Shown here: positions 8,059-16,097 of the stretch, one piece after another
Numbering within the stretch: the first letter of the stretch is position 1
Layout: every line of letters begins with the position of its first letter
Assembly (NCBI GenBank): GCA_902783545.1
Contig: CACZRD010000147.1
Coordinates: 1 to 35,090, forward strand
DNA length: 35,090 nt
Source: an uncultured Bacteroidales bacterium
Lineage (GTDB): Bacteria > Bacteroidota > Bacteroidia > Bacteroidales > Paludibacteraceae
Direction: 5' to 3'
Made by a program: the position numbers and the translations under genes
Notes under the pieces: model-generated
What the model was told of the DNA's origin: nothing
Databases searched by the model: none
The model's input: the letters and a program-made list of their open reading frames with translations, nothing else

Positions 8059-9404
8059 TGCAGAAGTTCGTTAGCAAAATCCTTGATATTCACGCCGTCG
8101 AATGTACCGGAGGACATCATCAAAAGGGCGGTGCCCTTATTTGTCATTTGGTCATTTGCCTTTTGCTCTTTGAACAATTGGCGCAGTTGCTGCTGCAGGG
8201 CTTCGCTCTCGGTGAAGACGCGGATGTTCGGCGTAGCGAATGCTGCGGCTACCTCATCCGCCGTGATCGGCGTGAGGCGTTTGTGCTCGATGACCTTCGG
8301 GTTGAAATAGACGTAGGCTATATCCGCCTCTGCCATGCAGCCGTTGTACTGCGGCAAGAAATCCGCCATGAGCGAGGAGAAGGTGTGGAGCTCCATCGCT
8401 GCTACGAGGCGTTTGTCGGGGTAGCGCTCGCGTACGGCTTTGACCGTAGCGCGCAGCTTGGACGGCGAGTGAGCGAAATCCTTGTACGCCACGCAGGTGT
8501 CGGTCTCGGCTATCTTCTCCAGACGGTTGGCAGCACCGGTGAACGTACTGATCTCGCGGTAGAAATCCTCGGGCTTGACGCCGATGGTCTCGCACGCCAT
8601 GCAGGCCGCTTGGAGGTTCTCCATGTTATGCTGTCCGAAGACTTGCATCGGTACATCGCCTTTGTAAGCGGCGTACGGGCGGCATTGGATGTCACTCCGT
8701 GCTCCGGTGGCTATGGCTTGCAGATTCTCATCGCCCGAGTAGTAGATGAACGTGCCGCCGGGCTCGAATGTATCCACGAACTGACGGAAGGTATCGACGT
8801 ACTTGTCGAAGGTCGGGAACACATTGATGTGATCCCACGCGATGCCGGTGAGTATAGCGGTGTTCGGGTGATACCACAGGAACTTCGATCGCAGGTCGAG
8901 CGGCGAGGTCAGATACTCATCGCCCTCAAAGACAGCGTACTTCGCGGTGTCCGAGAGGCGCACCATCCGCTCAAAGCCTTCGATCTGTGCGCCAACCATA
9001 TAGTCGGCTTCGATGCCAAGGCGGTTAAGCACGTAGAGGATCATCGCCGTGGTGGTCGTCTTGCCATGCGAGCCGCCGACCACGATGCGGAACTTGTCCT
9101 TCGTCTGCTCGTACAGATACTCGGGGAAAGAGTAGATCTTCAGTCCGAGTTCGCGTGCACGAACGAGTTCGGGATTGTCTTCGCGCGCGTGCATACCTAA
9201 TATGATAGCATCGATATCCGGCGTTATGCGTTCGGGGTGCCAACCCATCTCGTCGGGCAGCAGACCTGCCTCAAGAAGATGCGTACGCGCAGGGTCGAAG
9301 ATCTCGTCATCCGAACCGGTGACGATATACCCTGCTTTCTGTTGAACAGCCATAGCGAGGTTGTGCATGGCTGCGCCGCCGATGGCGATAAAATGTATTC
9401 TCAT
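8055..9404 (-). CDS. mpl: UDP-MurNAc:L-Ala-gamma-D-Glu-meso-DAP ligase (wall tripeptide recycling)
   Basis: 449 residues. It joins the tripeptide salvaged from peptidoglycan to UDP-MurNAc in the cytoplasm. The N-terminus MRIHFIAIGGAAMHNLA and the Mur-ligase P-loop GGSHGKTTTTAMI identify the Mur ligase fold. The long insert-free form with DEYLTSPLDLRSKFLWYHPNTAILTGIAWDHINVFPTF is typical of Mpl rather than MurC. ATG 9404 is chosen because it begins the MRIHFIAIGG motif and lies 1 nt after the lipoprotein stop. The C-terminal residues about 413-423 (KEQKANDQMTNKG) come from a tandem octamer array and look inserted before ALLMMSSGTFDG. The stop overlaps the DUF1846 start (ATGA). Confidence 0.9.
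   Translation of the reverse strand: MRIHFIAIGGAAMHNLAMAVQQKAGYIVTGSDDEIFDPARTHLLEAGLLPDEMGWHPERITPDIDAIILGMHAREDNPELVRARELGLKIYSFPEYLYEQTKDKFRIVVGGSHGKTTTTAMILYVLNRLGIEADYMVGAQIEGFERMVRLSDTAKYAVFEGDEYLTSPLDLRSKFLWYHPNTAILTGIAWDHINVFPTFDKYVDTFRQFVDTFEPGGTFIYYSGDENLQAIATGARSDIQCRPYAAYKGDVPMQVFGQHNMENLQAACMACETIGVKPEDFYREISTFTGAANRLEKIAETDTCVAYKDFAHSPSKLRATVKAVRERYPDKRLVAAMELHTFSSLMADFLPQYNGCMAEADIAYVYFNPKVIEHKRLTPITADEVAAAFATPNIRVFTESEALQQQLRQLFKEQKANDQMTNKGTALLMMSSGTFDGVNIKDFANELLQ
8138..8168 (-). repeat. Degenerate tandem octamer array inside mpl
   Basis: On the plus strand the units are CATTTGGT, CATTTGCC and TTTTGCTC, preceded by a poorer TTATTTGT. They encode the charged stretch KEQKANDQMTN near the Mpl C-terminus. 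The CATTTNN word also makes up the nagB/glgB junction array at 18419. Confidence 0.6.
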
Positions 9405-9405
9405 A

Positions 9406-10746
9406 TTACCAATCAATACTTGTTAATTTTCCTTTCATTACATCGGAGTACATCTCTGTGCGCGTCTGTCCGCCCATGAGCCAGATGTAATTCTCGTGAA
9501 CGAACGCGCTGGTCTGTGTGCGCGGCGTATAGACATCCATCAGCCGGTTGTGGGTGGTGTCGATAGGGTACCAGTTCAGTCCCTCGTCCTCGGAGTAGAG
9601 TGCCGTGGAGGATATATACTGCGCCTCGTTGTCCAAGCCGCCGAACATATACAGGTACTTGCCGTACGACACGGCAGCAGCGCCGATGATCGCCGTGAAC
9701 TGCGGATGCTGGATGGCGAAGTTCTTGTAGCGGTAACCGGTAGCGAGGCTATACTCGATGTTCCACAGCGAGTTGAGCGCATTGCCCTGGATGTCATAGC
9801 CACCGATGATCACTGCGCGGGCACGTCCGCTGATGGCGGTGAAGGAGGTAGCTGTGAAGTCCGACAGCGGCCAGTTGTCAGGCAGCGGGTTGGGGTAGGG
9901 GCGCCAAGCGTTGCCGTCTTTGACGGCGAGATGGAAGGTGTGCTCGGAAGCATGTTCCGCCACGAGCCATATACTATCGTTGAACTCCATCATCATCGCG
10001 CGCGGGATATACGTGTCAGTGCTCCGGTCGTCCGACAGCCATGTCAAGCCGTCGGCAGAGCGATAGATCACGCCATCCTGGCAGTAATACAGATTGCCGT
10101 CGGCAGCCAGTATCTCGCGTACGGAGCACGTGGCAGGCAGCGTTGCGGGGATAGTGCCGCTATCCCAAGTCTTGCCGCCAGCCGACTGATAGACCGTGGT
10201 CTTGAACCCGTCATTGGCAAACAGCAGGTAGCGACCACCCAGCACGAAGCCTTTGGTTGATGCCGTGCCCTCCGGTACGACGGCGGAGCAGAGTTGCTGC
10301 CAGTCAAACAGGTCGGGGTCCACATGGTGAACGTTGACAACCACGCGGTAATACTTCGTAGCAGAGAGGTCAGACGACACGATACGCAGCAAGATAGGCT
10401 GAGTGAAGTCAATGGTATCCTTGCCGGTCATCTCAAACGATGTGCCGTCGGGCAGGATCACCGTGGTAGAGGAAGGCGTAGCCTTGAACAGCAAGCGGGG
10501 CACAAGACGTGTGATAGGAGTCAGGTACGCCATCGAGTCGGCGTTGGTGATCAGACCGGTATCTTTGGCAGCGTAGTTGCTGATGTTGAATGTGGTATTG
10601 GAGACAGAAGGGAAACTGTCCATCGCAGCGAAGTAGAATCGCGTGATCTCCGTCTCCGATGAAAGCGTGACGGTATCGCTATTTTTCTTACAGGAAGAAA
10701 AAAATACACTAATTATGCACAATATATACAAAAAGGTGCGTTTCAT
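9406..10746 (-). CDS. DUF6242-like lipoprotein with Kelch-like beta-propeller region
   Basis: 446 residues from ATG 10746, chosen because MKRTFLYILCIISVFFSSCKK is a clean lipoprotein signal with Cys18 as the lipid site; upstream in-frame starts only add a charged tail. Residues about 25-150 form a beta-rich N-terminal domain (ITRFYFAAMDSFPSV ... TKYYRVVVNVH). The rest carries repeated sampling-type propeller strands (VYQSAGGKTWDS, IYRSADGLTWLSDD, ALYSEDEGLNWYP, KYLYMFGGLDNE, NYIWLMGGQTRTE). This matches the DUF6242 surface lipoproteins of Bacteroidales as I know them; no activity is known. It is the first gene of the minus-strand unit with mpl 1 nt downstream. Its 5' region is shared with the divergent cyclo-ligase promoter, and I find no clear promoter of its own. 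Confidence 0.85.
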   Translation of the reverse strand: MKRTFLYILCIISVFFSSCKKNSDTVTLSSETEITRFYFAAMDSFPSVSNTTFNISNYAAKDTGLITNADSMAYLTPITRLVPRLLFKATPSSTTVILPDGTSFEMTGKDTIDFTQPILLRIVSSDLSATKYYRVVVNVHHVDPDLFDWQQLCSAVVPEGTASTKGFVLGGRYLLFANDGFKTTVYQSAGGKTWDSGTIPATLPATCSVREILAADGNLYYCQDGVIYRSADGLTWLSDDRSTDTYIPRAMMMEFNDSIWLVAEHASEHTFHLAVKDGNAWRPYPNPLPDNWPLSDFTATSFTAISGRARAVIIGGYDIQGNALNSLWNIEYSLATGYRYKNFAIQHPQFTAIIGAAAVSYGKYLYMFGGLDNEAQYISSTALYSEDEGLNWYPIDTTHNRLMDVYTPRTQTSAFVHENYIWLMGGQTRTEMYSDVMKGKLTSIDW

Positions 10747-10747
10747 A

Positions 10748-10779
10748 TTTGCATATTTCATTTTTTTTTTGTATCTTTG
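10748..10779 (+). promoter_or_regulatory. Bacteroidota promoter for the cyclo-ligase gene
   Basis: TTTG (10748-10751), 20 nt with a run of ten T, TATCTTTG (10772-10779). It lies immediately upstream of the divergent lipoprotein ATG and leaves a leader of about 65 nt before 10852. Confidence 0.8.
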
Positions 10780-10851
10780 CAGCCGATTTCGAAAATTGGT
10801 GTTCAATCAATTTTCCAATCGTTGATTTTAAACCATTAAATCTATAGTTAT

Positions 10852-11454
10852 ATGCTATTTGAAAGCCAAATACGAGATTTTAAACGTCTGCTTCCCTGGA
10901 ACAAAACCAAGAAACGCAAGACCGACATGCGCGAGTTGATGCGTCAGAAACTCCGCATTCAGTCAGAGGCAGACCTGCAAGCGTGGTCGGAAGCCGTCAT
11001 CGAGCGCATTGAGCAGTTGCATTGTTTCCGTCACGCGCGTGTCGTGATGTTCTACTATCCGGTGCATCATGAGGTGGACTTGCGTCCGCTATTGGACAAG
11101 TACAAGGATGAGAAAACGATACTCTTGCCCGTTACGCATCGCGACTATATCGAGCTGCGTCAGTATATCGGTCAGGCGAACCTCAAGAAAGGTCACTACG
11201 GTATTCCCACACCTCAGACGGGCACCTATCACGGCAAGCCTGACTTGGTGATTGTTCCGGGTTTGGCTTTTGACAAAGATCTCGTGCGCATGGGTCGCGG
11301 CAAAGGGTACTACGACAAGTTCTTGCGCAAATTAGGTAAAGTGACCAAGGTCGGCGTATGCTATGACTTCCAGATCTGCGACAATGTGCCCTGGTCGTGG
11401 CACGACGTGCGTATGGATAAGGTCCTCACGCCTTCCGCCACCTACGAGCGGTAA
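10852..11454 (+). CDS. 5-formyltetrahydrofolate cyclo-ligase
   Basis: 200 residues. The enzyme converts 5-formyl-THF to 5,10-methenyl-THF with ATP, returning the storage folate to the one-carbon pool. Diagnostic parts are MFYYPVHHEVDLRPLL (about residues 65-80), PDLVIVPGLAFDKDLVRMGRGKGYYDKFL (about 130-158) and the C-terminal VPWSWHDVRMDKVLTP. The family usually starts near the internal MRELMRQKLR, so the first 26 residues (MLFESQIRDFKRLLPWNKTKKRKTD) are an extension. I kept ATG 10852 since it is the first start after the promoter, while ATG 10927 is the alternative. A single-gene transcript, it faces the minus-strand unknown gene across a gap made of heptamers. Confidence 0.88.
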   Translation: MLFESQIRDFKRLLPWNKTKKRKTDMRELMRQKLRIQSEADLQAWSEAVIERIEQLHCFRHARVVMFYYPVHHEVDLRPLLDKYKDEKTILLPVTHRDYIELRQYIGQANLKKGHYGIPTPQTGTYHGKPDLVIVPGLAFDKDLVRMGRGKGYYDKFLRKLGKVTKVGVCYDFQICDNVPWSWHDVRMDKVLTPSATYER

Positions 11455-11496
11455 CTGTTGGCTATTAGCCTTTAGCCATTGGCCGTTGGCCGTTAT
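11455..11496. repeat. Tandem heptamer array filling a convergent gene junction (CTGTTGG type)
   Basis: Six 7-nt units: CTGTTGG, CTATTAG, CCTTTAG, CCATTGG, CCGTTGG, CCGTTAT. The array begins the base after the cyclo-ligase stop and includes the stop codon of the facing gene (11493-11495). GGCT and AGCC words alternate, so weak hairpins are possible, but there is no T tract. Confidence 0.9.
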
Positions 11497-12251
11497 TGCA
11501 GCTCCAGTTTCATCTGACTGGCAGCTGCTTTTTCTATCTCGCGGTCGGTATCCGGCGTGATGCGTTTCTCCTTCGGGCGGTAGTAGAACTTCAGCCCGTA
11601 GTTCTCGCAACTGCGCAGACGGTCATATGGGAGTTTCTTGTCATAATGCGACTCAACCACGTTCCATATGTCCAGGATTATTCGGTCTGCCTCCGTACGT
11701 AGTGCTTCAAGGTCTTCGTACACACGCTCGGTGCTCATTCGGTGCATTGACTGGCTGAGCTGGTTCTCACGGAACATGTCGTAGTGGACTTTCACCTTGT
11801 TGATAGCGGGGCAGTTGATAGGTATTCCGCCTTGTCCCATACGTGCCGTCTCGCCCTCGATGATGTTCTTGCCCCACTTGAGCAGATTCTCCTCGGTGGA
11901 GAGATCCGGCAGGTTGAAGTTGTTCTCATCCAGTTGGTACAGACGTTTCTGATCTCTCTTGATCTCCCCGCGAATGACGGCGAAGTTCAGCACTTGGATG
12001 AAGTGCGAGATATACATACGCGTATTCTGCACCATGCGCTTGTACTTCTTGTTAGCAGTCACCTTGTTGTCGAAGTTCGTTTGGTACTGCGATACGAGGT
12101 TCTCAAACTTGAGCAGGCAGTTCTCCGCCTCGGTGGAGAGTCGGTAAGGCAGTACTTGCTCTGTGAAGTCGCTTTCGGCGGCACGTTGAACGGCGGTCTT
12201 CAGTGCGCGCAGACGAGCTTGGTCGGTGTTGGGTAAACGTCTGTAAGGCAT
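11493..12251 (-). CDS. Conserved Bacteroidales protein of unknown function
   Basis: 252 residues, charged and mostly helical, no signal peptide, membrane segment or recognised catalytic motif. The start MPYRRLPNTDQARLRALKTAV and the block KKYKRMVQNTRMYISHFIQVLNFAVIRGEIKRDQ (about residues 70-103) look like a conserved family of Bacteroidetes hypotheticals that I cannot assign. A helical-bundle fold is likely from composition. It is the last gene of the typA-ddl-polyprenyl synthase unit, separated from its neighbour by a heptamer array. The last residue before the stop is read into another heptamer array. Confidence 0.8.
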   Translation of the reverse strand: MPYRRLPNTDQARLRALKTAVQRAAESDFTEQVLPYRLSTEAENCLLKFENLVSQYQTNFDNKVTANKKYKRMVQNTRMYISHFIQVLNFAVIRGEIKRDQKRLYQLDENNFNLPDLSTEENLLKWGKNIIEGETARMGQGGIPINCPAINKVKVHYDMFRENQLSQSMHRMSTERVYEDLEALRTEADRIILDIWNVVESHYDKKLPYDRLRSCENYGLKFYYRPKEKRITPDTDREIEKAAASQMKLELQ

Positions 12252-12253
12252 AA

Positions 12254-12295
12254 TCAGAAATCAGTTATCAGTTGTCAGCTATCAGTTATCAGTTA
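12254..12295. repeat. Tandem heptamer array between two minus-strand genes (TCAGTTA type)
   Basis: Six units: TCAGAAA, TCAGTTA, TCAGTTG, TCAGCTA, TCAGTTA, TCAGTTA. It fills the gap between the unknown gene (start 12251) and the polyprenyl synthase gene, and it supplies that gene's stop codon (TGA, 12289-12291) and final Asn codon. Confidence 0.92.
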
Positions 12296-13236
12296 TTTCG
12301 TTTGGCGAGGCTGAGCGCCATCTGCTCCAAGCGGAGAGTCTCGTCGTTTTGGGGCAATGCTTTGAGGCAGTCGAGGGCTTCAGCCGTGTGCTGCTGTATA
12401 GCTTGTTCAGCAGCTTCGCGAGCTTGGGTGTCGATATATAGTTGCTTGACGGCTTCGATCTTCTCCTGAGAGGGTTCAGTCTGCTTGATCCATCGTTCCA
12501 GTTCCGAGTATTGTCTAGGATTAGCTCGATGTAATGCCGATAAAAGCAGGTAAGTCTTCTTATTGCAACTTATATCTCCTCCGATGGCTTTGCCGAAGGT
12601 GGCAGGGTCGCCGAAGCAGTCGAGCAGATCATCCTGAATCTGGAACGCCAGTCCGAGATGAATGCCGTAGTTGTACAGCGCCTGTTGCTGTGCTTCGGAT
12701 GCCCCTCCGATGATTGCTCCGCCTTGCAGGGCGGCAGCAAGGAGTACGGAGGTCTTGAGGCGTATCATCTCAATGTAGTCGGCAATCTGCACATCATCGC
12801 GCTGCTCGAAATCCACATCGTATTGCTGTCCCTCGCAGATCTCCGTGGCGGTCTTGGTGAACAGCCTGAGCAGCTCAGGCAGACAATGCTCGGGCACACC
12901 TTCCAAGAGTCGGTACGCCTCAATCAACATCTGGTCGCCACTGAGGATAGCTGTGTTGTCGTTCCACTTGATGTGCACGGTCGGTTTGCCGCGCCGCACA
13001 TCGGCACGATCCATCACATCGTCGTGCAGCAGCGTGAAGTTATGGAACACTTCGATGGCTTCGGCAAACGGCAGCGCGTCTTGTTCGTTGCCGCCTACAA
13101 GCCGGCAGCCGGCAAGTACGAGTTGCATACGCAGACGTTTGCCGCCTGACGACAATGCGTAGGCTATCGGCGCATACAAGCCCTGCGGCTCTTTGCTCCA
13201 ATCCAAAGCGGCTATGGCAGCGTTACAATCAAGCAT
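12289..13236 (-). CDS. Short-chain polyprenyl diphosphate synthase (FPP/GGPP type)
   Basis: 315 residues. Condenses isopentenyl diphosphate onto an allylic primer. Visible: SSGGKRLR (29-36), first Asp-rich motif HDDVMDRADVRRGK with D72/D73/D76, and second motif QIQDDLLD with D202/D203/D206. Phe67 sits five residues before the first motif; in type I/III synthases a bulky residue there limits the product to C15-C20, so a short product is inferred, not octaprenyl. ATG 13236 overlaps the ddl stop by 8 nt; an upstream TTG at 13248 is less likely. It is the third gene of the typA unit, which fits supply of isoprenoid for undecaprenyl carriers or quinones, but the exact product cannot be read. Confidence 0.88.
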   Translation of the reverse strand: MLDCNAAIAALDWSKEPQGLYAPIAYALSSGGKRLRMQLVLAGCRLVGGNEQDALPFAEAIEVFHNFTLLHDDVMDRADVRRGKPTVHIKWNDNTAILSGDQMLIEAYRLLEGVPEHCLPELLRLFTKTATEICEGQQYDVDFEQRDDVQIADYIEMIRLKTSVLLAAALQGGAIIGGASEAQQQALYNYGIHLGLAFQIQDDLLDCFGDPATFGKAIGGDISCNKKTYLLLSALHRANPRQYSELERWIKQTEPSQEKIEAVKQLYIDTQAREAAEQAIQQHTAEALDCLKALPQNDETLRLEQMALSLAKRNN

Positions 13237-14152
13237 AGTGGCTCTCAATTATTTCGGTCAGTACATCACGCATCTCCATGCCTGCGGCACGAACCTGCTG
13301 CGGGATAAACGAGGTGGCAGTCATGCCCGGGGTGGTATTCACCTCAAGCAGTTGGATTGTGCCGTCGGGTGCGATGATGTAGTCTGTGCGGATGATACCT
13401 TTGCAACCGAGGATGTCGTAGATTTTCAGCGTGAGAGCCTGTACGGCATCGCGCGTAGCATCGGGAATACGGGCGGGAGTAATCTCCTGTACCTGACCGT
13501 TGTACTTCGCGTCGTAGTCAAAGAACTCGTTGCTGGTCACCACCTCGGTGATAGGAAGAGCTACACTGCGTTTTGCGGTCTTATATACGCCGCAGGTAAT
13601 CTCTGTACCGACCATCAGCGCCTCGCAAATCACCTCATTGCCCTCACGGAACGCCGCCTCGATTGCCGGTTCGACGCCTTCGAGGGTCTTCACCTTCGTG
13701 CAACCGAAACTCGAACCGCCGACATTCGACTTGATGAAGCAAGGCAGGCCGACCTGGTCAATGATCTCTTGTGCCGTCGGACGCTCTGCGCCTTTGCGCA
13801 GCAGAATCGACGGCGATATCTTGATGCCGAAGGGCGCAAGATAGTGGTTGCAGGTGTATTTGTTAAACGTCATAGCAGCTGCGAGCACACCGCAACACGA
13901 GTACGGGATGTGCATCATCTCGAGGAATCCTTGCAGCAGTCCGTTCTCACCCGGCGTGCCGTGGATGGTTACGTACGCATAGTCGTACTCGGCGATCTTG
14001 TTCAGCGTCTTGAGGTCTGCACCTTGCAACTCAACGATCTCTGCATCGTAACGCTCGGGGTCTAACCAACCCTTGATACTGGCAGCGGAGCGGAGCGAAA
14101 CATCATGCTCCGAACTGTCGCCTCCGGCTATAATTGCAATCTTTCGTTTCAT
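13229..14152 (-). CDS. ddl: D-alanine--D-alanine ligase
   Basis: 307 residues. Makes the D-Ala-D-Ala dipeptide that MurF (also in this window) adds to UDP-MurNAc-tripeptide. The N-terminus MKRKIAIIAGGDSSEHDVSLRSA has the Ddl Gly-rich start and the Glu-His substrate motif. ATP-grasp features include KSNVGGSSFGCTKV (about 165-180), a central LPITEVV and the C-terminal IRTDYIIA with EVNTTPGMTATSFIPQQ (about 265-285), where E and N are the metal ligands. Size is normal for Bacteroidales. It starts 1 nt after the typA stop and overlaps the polyprenyl synthase start by 8 nt, so all are cotranscribed. Confidence 0.92.
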   Translation of the reverse strand: MKRKIAIIAGGDSSEHDVSLRSAASIKGWLDPERYDAEIVELQGADLKTLNKIAEYDYAYVTIHGTPGENGLLQGFLEMMHIPYSCCGVLAAAMTFNKYTCNHYLAPFGIKISPSILLRKGAERPTAQEIIDQVGLPCFIKSNVGGSSFGCTKVKTLEGVEPAIEAAFREGNEVICEALMVGTEITCGVYKTAKRSVALPITEVVTSNEFFDYDAKYNGQVQEITPARIPDATRDAVQALTLKIYDILGCKGIIRTDYIIAPDGTIQLLEVNTTPGMTATSFIPQQVRAAGMEMRDVLTEIIESHYA

Positions 14153-14153
14153 T

Positions 14154-15950
14154 TTATCTGTTTGCGCGTTTGCGCTCTAATTCGTCCAAAATAATCTTGC
14201 GGATTCGCATGGCGTGCGGGGTCACCTCCACATACTCGTCCTCCTTGATGTACTCCAGCGCCTCTTCCAGCGAGAACCGTACGGGCGGAGCAAGCACGGC
14301 TTTGTCGTCCGAAGACTTGGTACGCATGTTCGTCAGGTTCTTTGCTTTCGTGACATTGATCACGATGTCACCTTCCTTGGCATTCTCGCCAACAACTTGC
14401 CCGGCATAGACCTCCTCTTGCGGGTCGATAAAGAACCGTCCGCGGTCTTGGAGTTTATCCAGTGCATAAGCCGAAGCTGTACCTGCCTCCATAGCGATGA
14501 GCGAACCGTTGACGCGGTGCGGCATGTCGCCCTTGTACGGTTGGTACTCGAGGAACCGGTGCGCCATGATTGCCTCGCCGGCACTGACATTCATCACATA
14601 GGTACGCATGCCCATGATGCCGCGCGAGGGGATAGTGAACTCCAACTGCACGCGGTCGTTGACAAGTTCCATCTTCGTCATTTCGCCTTTGTGCACGGTC
14701 ACGAACTCGATGATCTTACCTGAGCAGTCTTCCGGCGTGTTCACCGTCAGTTGCTCCACAGGTTCGCACTTCACGCCGTCAATCTCCTTGATGATTACCT
14801 TCGGCTGACCAACCTGCAACTCGTAGCCCTCGCGGCGCATCGTCTCGATAAGCACCGACAGGTGCAACACACCGCGGCCGAACACGTTCCACGCCGACTC
14901 GCGATCGCTGGCTTCCACGCGCAGGGCGAGGTTCTTCTCCAGCTCTTTCGTCAGTCGCTCCTGAATATGGCGTGAGGTGACGAACTTGCCGTCTTGCCCG
15001 AAGAAAGGCGAGTCGTTGATCGTGAACGTCATCGACATCGTCGGTTCGTCAATGGCTATCGGGTCAAGGGCTTCGGGGTTCTCGATGTCGCATATTGTAT
15101 CACCGATCTCAAAACCGTCTATACCGATCAGCGCACAGATGTCGCCACTGCGCACCTCGTCGGTCTTCACATGTCCCATGCCCTGGAAGGTGTGGAGCTC
15201 CTTGATCTTCGTGCGGATCTTCGTGCCGTCTTTCTTGGCGAGCGTCACAGCCATGCCGTCTTTGAGCACACCGCGATGCACACGCCCTACGGCTATTCGC
15301 CCTACGTACGGGTTGTAGTCCAGCGAGGTAATCAACATCTGCGGCGTACCTTCCAGCACTTCCGGCTCGGGAATATACTCGATGATGGCGTCCATGAGCG
15401 CCGTGATGTCTTTCGTCGGCTGCTTCCAGTCGGTACTCATCCAGCCGTTCTTAGCCGAACCATATATGGTTTGGAAGTCCAATTGATCCTCCGAGGCGTT
15501 GAGGTTGCACATCAGGTCGAATACTGCCTCTTGCACTTCGTCCGGGCGGCAGTTGAGTTTATCGACTTTGTTGATGACCACGATCGGTTTCAAGTTCAGC
15601 TCGATGGCTTTCTGCAGCACGAAGCGCGTCTGTGGCATCGGGCCTTCGAAGGCATCCACGAGCAACAGCACACCGTCTGCCATGTTCAGCACACGTTCCA
15701 CCTCGCCGCCGAAGTCCGCGTGCCCCGGAGTGTCGATGATGTTAATCTTGTAGCCTTTGTACTCGATAGCAACGTTCTTGGCGAGGATCGTTATGCCGCG
15801 CTCACGCTCGAGGTCGTTGTTGTCGAGGATTAGTTCGCCCTTGTCCTGGTTGTCGCGGAACAGGTTCGACGTATACAGCATCTTGTCGACGAGTGTCGTC
15901 TTGCCGTGATCCACGTGGGCGATGATTGCAATGTTTCTGATTTTTTGCAT
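14154..15950 (-). CDS. typA: Translational GTPase TypA/BipA
   Basis: 598 residues, normal length. A ribosome-binding GTPase needed for ribosome assembly and stress or cold growth. GTPase motifs are clear: G1 [11 protein letters not shown] (about 11-21), G2 ERERGITI, G3 [17 protein letters not shown]4 NKVDK. EF-G-like domains and the BipA-specific C-terminal domain follow ([48 protein letters not shown]). Promoter at 16005-16036 gives a leader of about 50 nt. First gene of a unit with ddl, the polyprenyl synthase and an unknown gene. Confidence 0.95.
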   Translation of the reverse strand: MQKIRNIAIIAHVDHGKTTLVDKMLYTSNLFRDNQDKGELILDNNDLERERGITILAKNVAIEYKGYKINIIDTPGHADFGGEVERVLNMADGVLLLVDAFEGPMPQTRFVLQKAIELNLKPIVVINKVDKLNCRPDEVQEAVFDLMCNLNASEDQLDFQTIYGSAKNGWMSTDWKQPTKDITALMDAIIEYIPEPEVLEGTPQMLITSLDYNPYVGRIAVGRVHRGVLKDGMAVTLAKKDGTKIRTKIKELHTFQGMGHVKTDEVRSGDICALIGIDGFEIGDTICDIENPEALDPIAIDEPTMSMTFTINDSPFFGQDGKFVTSRHIQERLTKELEKNLALRVEASDRESAWNVFGRGVLHLSVLIETMRREGYELQVGQPKVIIKEIDGVKCEPVEQLTVNTPEDCSGKIIEFVTVHKGEMTKMELVNDRVQLEFTIPSRGIMGMRTYVMNVSAGEAIMAHRFLEYQPYKGDMPHRVNGSLIAMEAGTASAYALDKLQDRGRFFIDPQEEVYAGQVVGENAKEGDIVINVTKAKNLTNMRTKSSDDKAVLAPPVRFSLEEALEYIKEDEYVEVTPHAMRIRKIILDELERKRANR

Positions 15951-16004
15951 ATATAAATTCTGCGTTATTCTGTGTCTTGTTTAGGTAATAACCTAAACAG
16001 CCAA

Positions 16005-16036
16005 CAAAGGTACAAAAAAAATCCCACATTTGCAAA
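16005..16036 (-). promoter_or_regulatory. Bacteroidota promoter for the typA-ddl unit
   Basis: Read on the minus strand: TTTG, 20 nt, TACCTTTG (the latter at 16012-16005). The spacer begins CAAATGTGGGAT and continues as a T run, the word shared with the murF and HAD-gene promoters. The -33 box lies in the loop of the cysS terminator hairpin. Confidence 0.85.
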
Positions 16037-16056
16037 TTTTTGTGGGATTTTTTTTT
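16014..16056 (-). terminator. Hairpin terminator of the cysS unit, overlapping the typA promoter
   Basis: ATCCCACA (16021-16028) pairs with TGTGGGAT (16041-16048) around a 12-nt loop, extended by A/T runs on both sides, so it could act in both directions. In the minus-strand reading it ends in eight T and lies 42-84 nt after the cysS stop. Confidence 0.85.
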
Positions 16057-16097
16057 GATAAATGAATATTTTCAATCAGCCTATTGCAACTCGCCGC

